This document shows, piece after piece, positions 42,600-53,360 of a stretch of 64,000 nt of DNA. The notes beneath the pieces are model-generated. The model was given only the letters and a program-made list of their open reading frames with translations. It searched no databases and had not been told where the DNA came from. Source of the DNA: Ceriagrion tenellum. Lineage: Eukaryota; Arthropoda; Insecta; Odonata; Coenagrionidae. Each line of letters starts with the position of its first letter. The stretch's first letter is position 1. The position numbers and the translations under genes were made by a program. The DNA is taken from positions 55,863,527 through 55,927,526 of the forward strand of contig OY720640.1 in the NCBI GenBank assembly GCA_963169105.1, read 5' to 3'.

Positions 42600-44739
42600 A
42601 TAATGGCCTAAAAATCTATAAGCTTTTCAAAAAAAATCCGATCTGGCTATTTTTCATCACAAAGTCGGAAAAATTCCAGGGAAATTACTTTTCCAGCCAT
42701 ATTTTTTAAATACTGAAATCTAAGTATGAAAATACATATAAAATGAGAATAAGAAATATAGAATAAGCGAGACCAAATTAAAAGAAATATAGAAAAAGCG
42801 AGGAAAAATATGAAAATAGAATACATGTATATGTTTATAGAATACATACATAATATGTACGTAATATACATACATTTATATGTATGTTTAAATGTAAAAT
42901 AATACACCTAAGTGGCCCGATAACCTCCTTTGTCACTAAGATTGCTCTTTTTTAAACTTTCATTCCGAGTCAATAGCTAAAATTAAATCCTATTTTTAAG
43001 AATTTTACTATTCAAAAAACATGTTTAATCTACGTACGTCTAAGTTAGGGATGGGGTAAGCGTATTCCATGGATAAGGTGGGGCAGTGGTACACAGTTTC
43101 CTTCAGTAACCGCATACATTGTCACCCTCCCTTGATCCTGTCCACCATTGCTGCCGTCCCTTCATTCCCTCTGTTAATGAAAACAAAACGTCATTTTTCC
43201 CGGAGATGTCTTAAACATTTTATCAATATACTCTCTTTTAGCGGCCTTTTTCTTTTTATGTCGAATTTCAAAATTAATAACAAATTTCCTAGACTTCAAA
43301 ATTATAATTTTTGGCAAATATGAAATTATTTCAAGTTAAAAAAACACCGCCACTTTATTTCCTATAATATGCACTCTTAAAATTAAATTCTCTTCTCCCG
43401 AATTTCATTTTACAGTTTAGAAATTTAATATTTGGGATTACTACAGGTGACGCTTTACTTTTTTCGGAAAATTTCGTCAAGTGATTTTACACTTTCAGGT
43501 TTCCCTGTCTCTCCAGACCGACGAACGGTAATTTTCCACACACTACATACTTGAACATCGACGGGAAATATTCATTGCGTCAGGTTTCTGTGATTATCGG
43601 CCGACAAAAATATGTCGAAAAATATACTAAATGAGTTAGTTATGAGCATTTAGCGATAGTAAGTTACTTTAATGTCCCCAGGTGGTGGTTAGATGCAAAA
43701 TGCAAGTAAAAGTAACAGTTTCCCAGCCGGCATTACATCCACAAATCTTAATGAATAACACTTTTTTAAAGATTTTTTTTAATAGTGAGAGTAAAACATA
43801 AATAATGAGTTGTCACGGGAGTCATTGTTATAATTATTAGGCGATCAACAAGTTAAAGTAGGTGTCGATTGAAGTATATAGGTATAAATCCTCTATATAT
43901 TATCTTTTCTGGGCCCCTATCACCGATTTTCCTTTTTCATCTCAGCATACTTCCTACCCTTCTTCATTTCTTCCGGAAAACCTAGTCCCTTCCTTCCCTG
44001 CCTAAGAAGCATCCTCCCCTTTGTTACATCCTTAATTAACCATTCGCCCCTGATTACCCCCTCCAACTACCAACATCGCCTCTTCCTTATCGCATCCAAC
44101 ACTGTAACCTAATACAACCGTTATAATAACTGCGCTAACGACGAACGGCAGCTCTAAAAATAGAAATAATTTTCCTGCGTGTTTTTTCTCACACTGAAGA
44201 AAAAGTGCTTTCAAACCCTCAAGGAAACCTTCCTTTTTTATGGTACGTGATTCTACTACCAAGATTCCCAGAATGCACACCAGCAAAATACCCTCACCAA
44301 ACCCACCATTGATGGTATATTCAGTCCAAAGGGGAAAAATAAATAAGTTCCGAGAGAGTACGTCTTTCGAGAGTGGTTTGATCGTATTTTTCTCCGGGGA
44401 GATGAAGGCTTGGACCTAGGGGGTGGTTGTTGGATGAAGGAAGATTGAACTTCGCCAGAAACTAAGGGTAATGAGATCTAAATGGGCGGATTTAAGCGAG
44501 TGAGCGGTGAGGCATTAACGTGGGAGGTATGCGGCGTTCTTCAGGAGGGTGCTACTTCTTTATTAACCGATGGAAGGGAGATTCTCGAAGGAAGAAAACA
44601 AATTTACGACTCCATCAGTTACACCAGACAGATTTTTTTACGTCAGCCATCGAGTGAAAAGAATAAGATGGAAGTTAACGCGTAAAACCGGTGTCGCACG
44701 ATTATTTTTACGTAGATCGAATCATGAAAAAATGAAGGA
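42600..44739. other. Unassigned AT-rich stretch
   Basis: Includes a purely AT-rich segment with repeated ATACATA/TATGTA words at about 42815-42900. The word GCGTATTCCATGGATAAGGT at 43058-43077 closely resembles GCGTATTCCAGGGATAAGGT at 40993-41012; its meaning is unknown. No gene supported. Confidence 0.4.
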
Positions 44740-44880
44740 TATGGCGTTTTCCCAGCAAACAGGCCTGATAAAGTTCTTTTCGGGTTTCCCACCGGATCAA
44801 GAAGGCTGTTGTCCCGAATGTTTTGACGGCAGCCTCCATCACCGTTTTAATGGCTGAAGATGATAGCCTAATTCAGGAAA
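44740..44880 (-). repeat. Probable Penelope-like terminal fragment
   Basis: On the minus strand, GTGATGGAGGCTGCCGTCAA, then AACATTCGGGACAACAGCC, TTGATCCGGTGGGAAACCCG and an AAAGAACTTTAT end follow the same layout as the PLE arm at 33804-33880 (helix-II-like stem, AAAC, GG-C, then CCGGTGG-AA-CCCGA). The hammerhead core is destroyed here (no intact CTGANGA or GAAA). It is a relic without coding sequence, called by layout only. Confidence 0.4.
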
Positions 44881-47559
44881 AATCTCAGAAACGGACGGCG
44901 TATGCACGTGCCATGAAGTTCTGTAAATTAGGTAACTATAAATCCTTGACGAAACACGCCGATGATTGGTTTCCTGCGCGCATGAGTTCGACCATACTCT
45001 TACAACAGACAATTTCGACGACTTGATAAGAAAACGTAGCAGGACGACGCAATATTTACCACCAGTTGAAGCAAGGAAAAGAGATTTATACACATCCTAT
45101 GTTTCAGATTGTAGTTGATATTATTTCTCTGTCCGACAGAAGCAGAATTATTTCACCAAATGCAAACACCAGTTGTTTAATCACCCAATTTAGTTTGACC
45201 AATAAATCATGCATTATTATTGAGCTTGGTATTTCAATGAGCATTATCATGGAACAGTAAGTATAATCAGACATTTCATTCAGGTTATGAATCAAACTAT
45301 AATTATTTCAAATTAATTACGTACATAAACTAGTAGACAAGAAAGTTCTTTGCTAGTTGCTTTTTCACAACCATGAAGCGGATCGCCAAAACTTTTTCGT
45401 GCTTCCCTAAATGAGGGATGAATTTAGGGTATGTGACTTCATTAAATACGTTTAAGTACATAATTACTCTTACACTCTATAAACATGAAGTTGCTTTCAT
45501 TTCCTCCGTAAGAAGTTAACTAGAGTGGAATAATATCACTCCGTTTTCTCATTTTCAACAACTTCTCGGCACATGATCATATTGTTAGTAAACCAACTTG
45601 TGGTGAAGAACCGCAGGAAACACAATGCAAGGTGATATTCTGAATGATTATGGGGAAATTCGCAGGTAATGCTCATACTCTCCAGAAAATTTCCGCCTTC
45701 TCTGTGATTTATTTTTAATTTTCGTTCGTTTCTCGTTCTTATGTAGGCTTCCCCATTATTTCTGACGAAGCTACCAGCAGATAACACGAACATGGAATCA
45801 CGATTCCAAACATCAAAGAGAGGCCGAAAATCCAAAACCGAAAAGGTGTATCAAAGTTAAAGACACGGGAAAATAACCAAAACCGATCATATCTTTATTT
45901 TATCTGCTAGCAAATTAAAATTTTAAAAATTTCGGAATGGAATAGAACCATTTAAATCCCGCACCCACAATTTTGACCGGGTATCAGGCAAGAAATATAG
46001 GTATTTTGATCGTTTCGGAAGATTTCAGACAACTGAGAACATTCAACTGTAGCAGGAGTTATTTGCATTTCATTTGAAGGGCGAGTAGGTGGTCGAGGGA
46101 AGCATTACTGGGGAATACATTAAGGCTGGAGAGAAACTGGTCGTCGGCGTGAGCATGTTCTTAGTGAAAGGCACCTAGTAGATCACGGTTTAACGCATAA
46201 TCCACCGGACGCTGAACTGTACTTAAGTGCTTTCCATGTAACACACAAGTTTGGGTCGGGATTCCAAGTGAAAAATTTCCGTCACCGTTGGTTTCGAACC
46301 GAGCCTTTTATTATACTAAATTACGGAGGACAATATGATAGGGGAGCCTGGGTCTGCCAGTTAATGTTTTTTAAGTATAAGGCAAAAAACTTTAAACATA
46401 CACTTCGTATAGAGATTCTCCAAAAAGCCACTTTTAACGTAACTTTTAGAATTATTATATGCATTTAACGACTGAGATTTAAATTTATACCGCGCTGCAA
46501 TTTAATATTACTTGCCCCGAGTAGGGGCAAGTTGTGGTATGCTTGGGACATCCGACATTCCAGTTCGACCCAGGCACACGTATTAGTATTATATACCTGT
46601 CCCTCAGTAAAGTCGATAAATCGGCGAAACTACGGGGAAATTCTTCCATGTACGCCCAAAGCAAGGCCGATGAACGGAAAGAGCCAAGATGGGAAAGGAG
46701 TGGAATTAATGTTGAAGTAGGGGTCCACAGGAAACGCGCTGTTTGGCCAATCCACGACCAATTCCAAAGGCAAAGGTCCTCGCAGAAGGAAGAGGGAGGC
46801 GGATAGTGTGAGGAGACGGCAACGCTGGAGGGGAGAGGAGAGGATTCCTGGGGGAAGTTTCCTTCTGGGAGGATAAGGAAGAGGCGGGGGGGGGGTGAAA
46901 GCGCCTCGGTAGGAGGCTTATGGAGAACGATGTCCCGGAAAGGAAGAAGGAATCCGGTAGTCGGGGAGGCTTAAGGGAATGGGGGTGGGAGGAGGGGCTG
47001 TGAGGAGCGAAAAAGGGTGTGGTCCATGAGGGGCATTCGTACGGAGTGGCGGCGACTATGGCGGTCCTGAGGATTGCAGGGAGGGGGGGAGGGACATGAA
47101 TAAAAAAGGTCGGAATATGAAGCAGGTTAACATGGTCTATTGTAATAAACGAAAAGTTGTTAATAAGTAATTTTGCACACAATTTATTTTCATTAAATGC
47201 ATAGCTATTACGGGAGAAGGAGAGGTGGAAGGAAAGCAAGACAGGGAAGTGATTAGCGCGGCGAGTGAGGAAAGGAAACTTCTGGAAGAGATTGGGAAGA
47301 GGCAAAGTAGGCGGTTGGAGGTGATGCTGGAGCGAAAGACTGAAAAAGGTGAGTTAACGGGGGAGAGGTTGGGTAGGTGGGAAGGGGGAAAAAATAGATT
47401 TGATGTTTGGGATGAAGATGGTCGGACGTATCTGAGATTCAGAAAGAAATACTATACGTAGATGGGGCTTTGCACCAGTAAAATTCTAGAAAAATTATAC
47501 TCATTTCCATTTAAATCTACCTTAACGACTCAGAACCAAGCAATTCAATTTTCCCCAAA
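44881..47559. other. Unassigned stretch with a purine-rich strand
   Basis: From about 46740 to 47100 the plus strand is strongly purine-rich (GGAAGAGGGAGGCGG, GGGGGGGGGTG, GGGAGGAGGGG). The 199-codon minus-strand frame 46706-47305 (Pro/Ser/Phe rich) and the plus frame 47225-47461 are consequences of this bias and have no domain. No gene supported. Confidence 0.45.
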
Positions 47560-48152
47560 AAACATATGCGGCACAGTATCAAAGAAATTAGGATTTATCG
47601 TGCGTATAATAGGGAAGTCCTCGGATGAAAAAGTAAAAGAGAGGTGCTACTTCTCTCTGGTTAGGCCAAACCTAGAATACGCCGCGTGCATTTGGGACCC
47701 TGGACAGAAATATTTAACAAAAAAAATTAATGAAATACAAAGGAAAGCTGCGGGCTTCGTTAATAACTGCTACGAGCGAACGTTAAGTGTTTCTCAGCTT
47801 ATAGGGGGATTAGGTTAGGAGCCGCTAGAGACTAGGAGGATACCCGCTGGGCTTACTTTGCTTGACAAATTCAGAACCGGTGTGTTTCAGAGAAACACAA
47901 ATAATATCATTTTGACGCCACACTACATTATCATGACATTGCCGAACAGATAGGTACAAAACTTTGCTCTTCCACACACAATAAGCGACCATAATAAAAC
48001 CGAAGCTCCACTTAAAACACACCCAAAATACACTTCACAGTTCACCTCTCAAAACCTCATCCATCATACCTTCACACGGCTTTCTTACACCCCCATGTCT
48101 ACATACTACCCATGCGGCGGATCCCAGGGTAGGGATCCCAGTTATGTAGATG
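47560..48152 (+). pseudogene. Non-LTR retrotransposon C-terminal RT fragment and 3' end (GATGTAG family)
   Basis: The frame reads SKKLGFIVRIIGKSSDEKV, CYFSLVRPNLEYAACIWDPG, RKAAGFVNNCYERTLSVSQL and LETRR, then shifts into LLDKFRTGVF, NTNNIILTPHYI, LPHTISDHNKTE and the 3' end with CATACTACCCATGCGGCGGA, CAGGGTAGG and TATGTAGATGTAG at about 48140-48152. Block order and 3' end match the copies at 5.5, 10.4 and 20.2 kb. A stop after GLG and later frameshifts break it. The upstream frame from 47462 is not clearly part of the element. Confidence 0.82.
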
Positions 48153-48519
48153 TAGAAGACTTTCAACGTTTACACGGAATTTTCATGCGGCTATAAACCG
48201 AATATCAGTCAGTCTATATTATAAATAGAATGAACAGGAGGAGAAGGGCGTGTAGAGAGTAAGGTAAGGACATATGTCGGATGGATGATTGCGAACTACG
48301 AAAGGGATAAAGGTAACAGACTTCATATCACTTCGACCAGGTTCCATCGAATAGATACCATCGAGGAAACTTTAGCCCTCAAAATGATATATCTCCGTTT
48401 CCTCGGCCTTTTGCGTGTGTGCCCACGTCTGAGGAGGATTTTTGATTGAGTATCAACGTCACTGCTGGTTTTTAAACCAAGTTTTTGCTAATACAAACAT
48501 ATTTCTACTAAATAATGCG

Positions 48520-49078
48520 ACTGCCTTATCACTGCGGTCATCTCTTGTCCCTCGGCCATTCTCTACTACTTTCTATCTATCCCTCCCCTCCAGTACCACT
48601 ACATTCCGATCCCCTATCACAATTATGTTTTTCTTACCCAGCACTTATATAAGTATTTCTTCTAGTTGCTCGTCCTTCCATCCCTTCCTCCCTGTGACTA
48701 TTTGTAAGCATCCCTGGACCACTTCGTCGGGTGTTTTTCTTTCAACCACTTGCACCTTATGTTCACTTGTTGAGTGTTTACTACCCCCTTTCTTAATTTT
48801 GTATTTAATACCTTTGATACCATACTTAGGCTCTCACCTTCCCGCAGCAAATTGCCTTATAACTACCACTCCAACTATCTTCGCCAGCCCTCCCATCTCA
48901 CCTCCCACAGCCCGCAAAACATCAATTTTTCCTTTCTCCATTTCCTGTGAAATATTTTCTAGCTTCATGGGTCTCAACATTATCCTAGCGTTCAAAATTC
49001 CGATTTTTACCGCTGATTTGTCCTCTTCTTCCTTTTCTTCTTCTTCTCTTTCGAAGTCCTTGATTCAAGAGTTGATGT
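48520..49078 (-). pseudogene. Non-LTR endonuclease domain, antisense (CFDP2-like type)
   Basis: The plus strand has an open frame of 213 codons (48442-49083), but the meaningful reading is the minus strand: KIGILNARIMLRPMKLENIS and QEMEKGKIDVLRAVGGEMGG, later VVERKTPDEVVQGC, and KKNIIVIGDRNVVVLEG, ending in ENGRGTRDE. This follows the LINE apurinic endonuclease: TLNVRT, KL-N---EM----DVL---E, P-DEVE, I--GD-NA-VG, G--G-RNERG. The catalytic Glu block is mutated, GDFN is GDRN, and there are stops. It probably belongs to the family whose C-terminal parts lie at 13.5 or 41.1 kb. The plus-strand frame is a shadow. Confidence 0.7.
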
Positions 49079-49379
49079 TGTGATGCAAAGATTCCGTGAG
49101 GTGACGACCGAGGAGGTCTAGAGAATATAACTGTGCTCTCGGGCACGACAGCCGACAGTGAGCAAAAAAAAGTGCCGTTTCCAGCAGTGAGCAAACAAGT
49201 TGCCCAATTCCCAAGGAAGCCAATGTTCAATTATCTATGACGAACTACCATTTTCCTGGAATTTTGATACTTAATAAACAATACTAGCTATGTAAAAAAA
49301 TAAAAATGTTCTGGTATGTTATAAAAACAACAAATACGTCGATTATGATGAGGTGAATAAAAAAGGAATTATCGAGTAT

Positions 49380-49905
49380 GTCACTCTTGTAGCCCAAGAG
49401 AAGAGTTCATTCTGTTACTGACTGAAAAAAGTGATACATCTATTAACGACGAAAAATAATCTTCGTCAATTACGGAAAATGTGTACATTTCTGATAAATG
49501 CAATCGCCGTAATAGACTAAATATTATTGTTTGATCATTATAAGACCCGTGGCTATTCAAATTTACATTAGATAAATGGGATATTACGAATACGGTGGAT
49601 TTAAATAATTGCTGGTGCTTTTATTTCTTTGCTTGGGGGGTGAATCTATTGCCCTTCACAACATTTTTTTCAATAATTGGCACCATCACGTGAACTATCT
49701 TCCGCTCCTATCTTCGACTCGCATGAATGGACATACCCAGGAGCAATTATAATTCTCCTCCCACCAATCCAGCTGTATGTGCCGTAGACTACGCAATTCC
49801 TTCCACGATGTAAATCTCGTAGCTCAAGATGAGAGTTCATTCTGTTACTAGCTGAAAAATCTTATATATCTGTTAACGACGAAAAATTATTCCCTTCCAA
49901 GATAT
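49380..49905. repeat. Diverged direct repeat pair, period about 430 bp
   Basis: The block GAGTTCATTCTGTTACT, followed by GCTGAAAAA-, TATCTATTAACGACGAAAAAT/TATCTGTTAACGACGAAAAAT, occurs at 49403 and 49833 with a preceding TCGTAGC/TTGTAGC-CAAGA word. The intervening DNA is unassigned. This looks like an old tandem duplication. Confidence 0.65.
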
Positions 49906-51317
49906 TTTCGTACTATTTTAAACCCCCCGTTTCAATGATTTAACCGGAAATAAAATATGAACTTACACGCATTCCATATCGATAATTATGGAACAGTAGG
50001 AAGCATTTTGGTATGCTACACCCACGAATGTCATTTTGTTACGATAAAACGAAGAATAAAGCAAATATTTCCAAAACTCAAAAACGTCACAAAATGAAGG
50101 AAACAATATGCATGTAGCAAACCTCCCTTCGATACATATTATAGTCATATTGACATCAAAATGCGTCAGTTTAGGAGATGTGAAATTGCAATCAACTCTT
50201 CCGGTTTGAAAAGAGTACATTAGAAAAAAATTCAAACTAGTTTTTAAAGACCTCTCCCCCGGAGGTAGATATTATCACATTCCAATATATTACACGTGTA
50301 ATCGGTATGTTTAACAGCCAGATACTAAGTATGTACAATGAGTTTATGACTACAATGTGCTTTACGGTGTTCCGATTTTCACTTTTATTTCAAATTTAAA
50401 ACGCCTCAGGGTGAAAAACTTGCCTTTCTTGGTTCTAGTTAAGCACAGCAAATTCTAACCAAATCAAAATATGCCTTACACAGTCTGCATGCGATTGAGT
50501 GTTGAAAATTTGTCGAATATCAGATGGAATCTAAAAATATATTCTTACCACGAAAAAAATTGAAATCGGTCAATGTCAAAAATCTCTACCGAAAAGGAAG
50601 TGTAAACTCTATTCTTTTTCATTCATATCTCAAAATATTAACGAGCACAAAAATGCCTGCCACCACGAAGCACCGGAAACACAATTTGGCACACGGCAAC
50701 CCGCTCGACTCCCCGTCTCCCCAATCAAATGACCGTGAGTGAAAGTGCGCAAAGGATGTTTCCATTTTCTGTTCCCCGGAACACGGGATCAGGTACAGAT
50801 ATTTATCTCAACCCGTTATTTTAGTGCACACTTTCGGCTCCTGCAATATTTTCGGCAAGTCTACAAAATTCAATCGCATGTAGGCAGAACACGACACCTT
50901 TTGACTATGGCTGAAATTCGGCATGTTTAACAAACACGTCAAAGGCAGCTACTACGCCAGGTAAAAATCGATTAACCCAGTCGGGCATACTATTAGCTGA
51001 GGCAATATTTTTCGAACGGCATCGTGACAGTGGAATTATTCACTCGTATCCTTGGAACGTCGATTGCAGTCACAGCCGAGGAAACTCCTTAAGGGAAACG
51101 GAAGGAAGGAGACTGAGGACTCGGGAGAAGGAAATAGCGTTTTCTCGAGTCCAGGAAACCGCCCGACGGTAGTTTTGGGAACAGGATGTTGAGGAGCTGA
51201 GGGGAGGGGGCGGAATGGATTTGGTAGCGGTGTGAAAGGGGTTTGAGATGGTTAAAGGGTATCAGGGTCGAGCGAATCGAGAGGGAGAACCCTTCCTTCT
51301 CCGCACCCAGTCACACC
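49906..51317. other. Unassigned stretch
   Basis: No gene supported. The minus frame 49963-50235 and plus frames 50524-50930 lack motifs. A purine-rich, GC-richer patch spans about 51070-51310. Confidence 0.4.
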
Positions 51318-52540
51318 CATGAGCCTCGGGCTCTAACGCACAGTGTTGCCAACACATATTCGTACTCATGCACATTCATTCGTTCGTACGTCACTCGATG
51401 CATATATTGTGGCAATTTTTTTAATTTATGTATATAAATTGACACGACGGAATGCACGTCCTCTACTCCGTGTTGCTGACTCATTCTTGGATCTAGAGTC
51501 TAACTCTGCATTAAAAAATCGCTCTTTGGTGGCAAGATGAAAAATAAAAGAAGCCACCAATTATATAGGTTGACGAAAATGCACTAAAAACAAATTTAAC
51601 ACAAAATGAATAATTAAATTCACACCTTACCAGCATCGAGCCTCAGAGAGAGTTGGTGAGAGACTTTTTTCGCAATTTTTAAAAGACAAGTATTGAGTTT
51701 TGTTATTTTAACTAATAAACTCAACTCACACACACATTAATATTAAAAGAGATTTGATTTATATCACTTACAAATCCTGTTGGTGTCTGTGTTAAGTTAG
51801 AATTCCAAGTGTTGTGAAAACAAACTTGCCCTCCATGACAACTCAATTGTTTTTCTTTTCTTAATTTAAGGTAACATTTTGATAATTAATGTAACACTTC
51901 AATAATAAGCCATTAATATAAGCATATCATCGACTTATAAATAAGTGTTATTTACAATATTTATTGCTTCGTTTTATACTAAGATATTATAGCACAAAAT
52001 ATCCGTCTCACCTTTGAGTGCTTGAGCCTCGGGCCCCAACAATCAGTGTTTCCAACACAAAATTGTGCTAATGCACGTTAATTCGTTCGTACGTCGTTCG
52101 TTCGTATCTTGTGGCAACGTTTCCAAAATGAACGTGTATGATTTTGTCACGACGGATTTTTTCGTCCTTTTACGTCCTTTTTCAGATTTGCCAACTGATA
52201 CTCGGATTTATACGCTAGTAAATAGAAGGTCACTCCTAAATGTTAACCAGATGAGATGAGTTAACCAGTGAAGATAAATCCAGTTAACTACTAGATGAAA
52301 AATGATAGGAGTCACCAATTACAGCGCTAGATGGAAATTCATTAAAAATAAAGTTGACAAAAAACGAATACTTTAACATGGACCATCGAGCCTCAGAAAA
52401 GCGTCGGCGCCAATATTTTTTCGCAAATTTTGAAAGGTCTGTCATTGATTATGTCAAAGGCATGCATTTCAGTGATTTTAAATTAGTATTTTTTGTACTG
52501 TTTTTTGCTTCCTTTTGCACTAATATATAGTAACATACGT
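51318..52540. repeat. Diverged tandem duplication, period about 700-750 bp
   Basis: Two units begin with TGAGCCTCGGGC (51320 and 52023). Both contain AGTGTT-CCAACACA, ATTCGTTCGTACGTC, TTGTGGCAA, CACGACGGA, AGATGAAAAAT and AGGAGTCACCAATTA/GAAGCCACCAATTA, CATCGAGCCTCAGA, TTTTTTCGCAA and a TTGCTTC-TTTT-ACTAA end. The units have diverged, with indels shifting the period from 703 to about 750. No coding content was recognised. Confidence 0.75.
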
Positions 52541-52779
52541 TTGAAAGCATTTTATGAATACTTTAAACATTTTTAAGGTTTCCGGATGTGTCTAAATTTA
52601 AAAAAATCGGCTGGAAGTATTTATAAAAAAGGGTTTTTCCCTCCCATTACCTATCACTGTACCGCAAGCGTGGATAGCAACGAGAGGTCCCTTCACTGTA
52701 TACAGTTGGCAAGACCTCTATATATAAAAAAGGAACAATAAGGAATAAACTGTAATAAAAATAAACTATTAAATGAAAA

Positions 52780-53360
52780 AAAATCCATTCACTACTTTGG
52801 CAGTCAAATAAACATTTTTTCCTGTAAAGTAGTTAGATTAGTCGCTAGATGCTAAAATTTATAAATTTCTGCCAAAGACTTGAAGACTTAAAGTGAATAA
52901 TGGTCCACCTTGCCTTATATAGAAAGGGGGGATCTTTTTATTGTGTCACTATAGTAAGATCTCAACGGACGAACTACATATTAGCAAACGATATTGAGGT
53001 ACAATCAGTTTTCAAACAAATGATGGCTTAAATTTTTGTCGTAAAATACGCATCTTTCCTGAAAATTTATTACATATGTCATTAGTTCGCAAAACTTAAA
53101 AAATTATCCGCCATAAACAAAAAAGAGTTACCTGCCTGATTATACAACTGAAGGATTTTTCCGTGATTTCATTGTATCAGGGCTTCAACAGATGAACTAA
53201 ACACAAGTATTACATCAAAAGTAACGAATTGGTTATGCAGTCATTTTTTTAGTCTAAAAAGGGGTTAGATTCTCCAGGAACGTACTTAGATTGGTCGATC
53301 GTCACTAAATTCTTACAAATTTCCGCCAAACACTTCGCAAAAGTCGCTATATCTAGCGAT
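52780..53360. repeat. Diverged short-range repeats
   Basis: TTAGATTAGTCGCTAGATGC followed by AAATTTCTGCCAAAGACTT at about 52838 is mirrored in direct orientation by TTAGATTGGTCGATCGTCAC and AAATTTCCGCCAAACACTT near 53287. A third word, CAACGGACGAACTA (52973) versus CAACAGATGAACTA (53186), suggests another period of about 213. Old satellite-like DNA is the simplest reading. Confidence 0.5.

Noticed and set aside
46706..47305. 199-codon minus-strand open frame
   Set aside because: Product is low-complexity Pro/Ser/Phe; it lies in a strongly purine-rich strand where stops on the other strand are rare. No domain.
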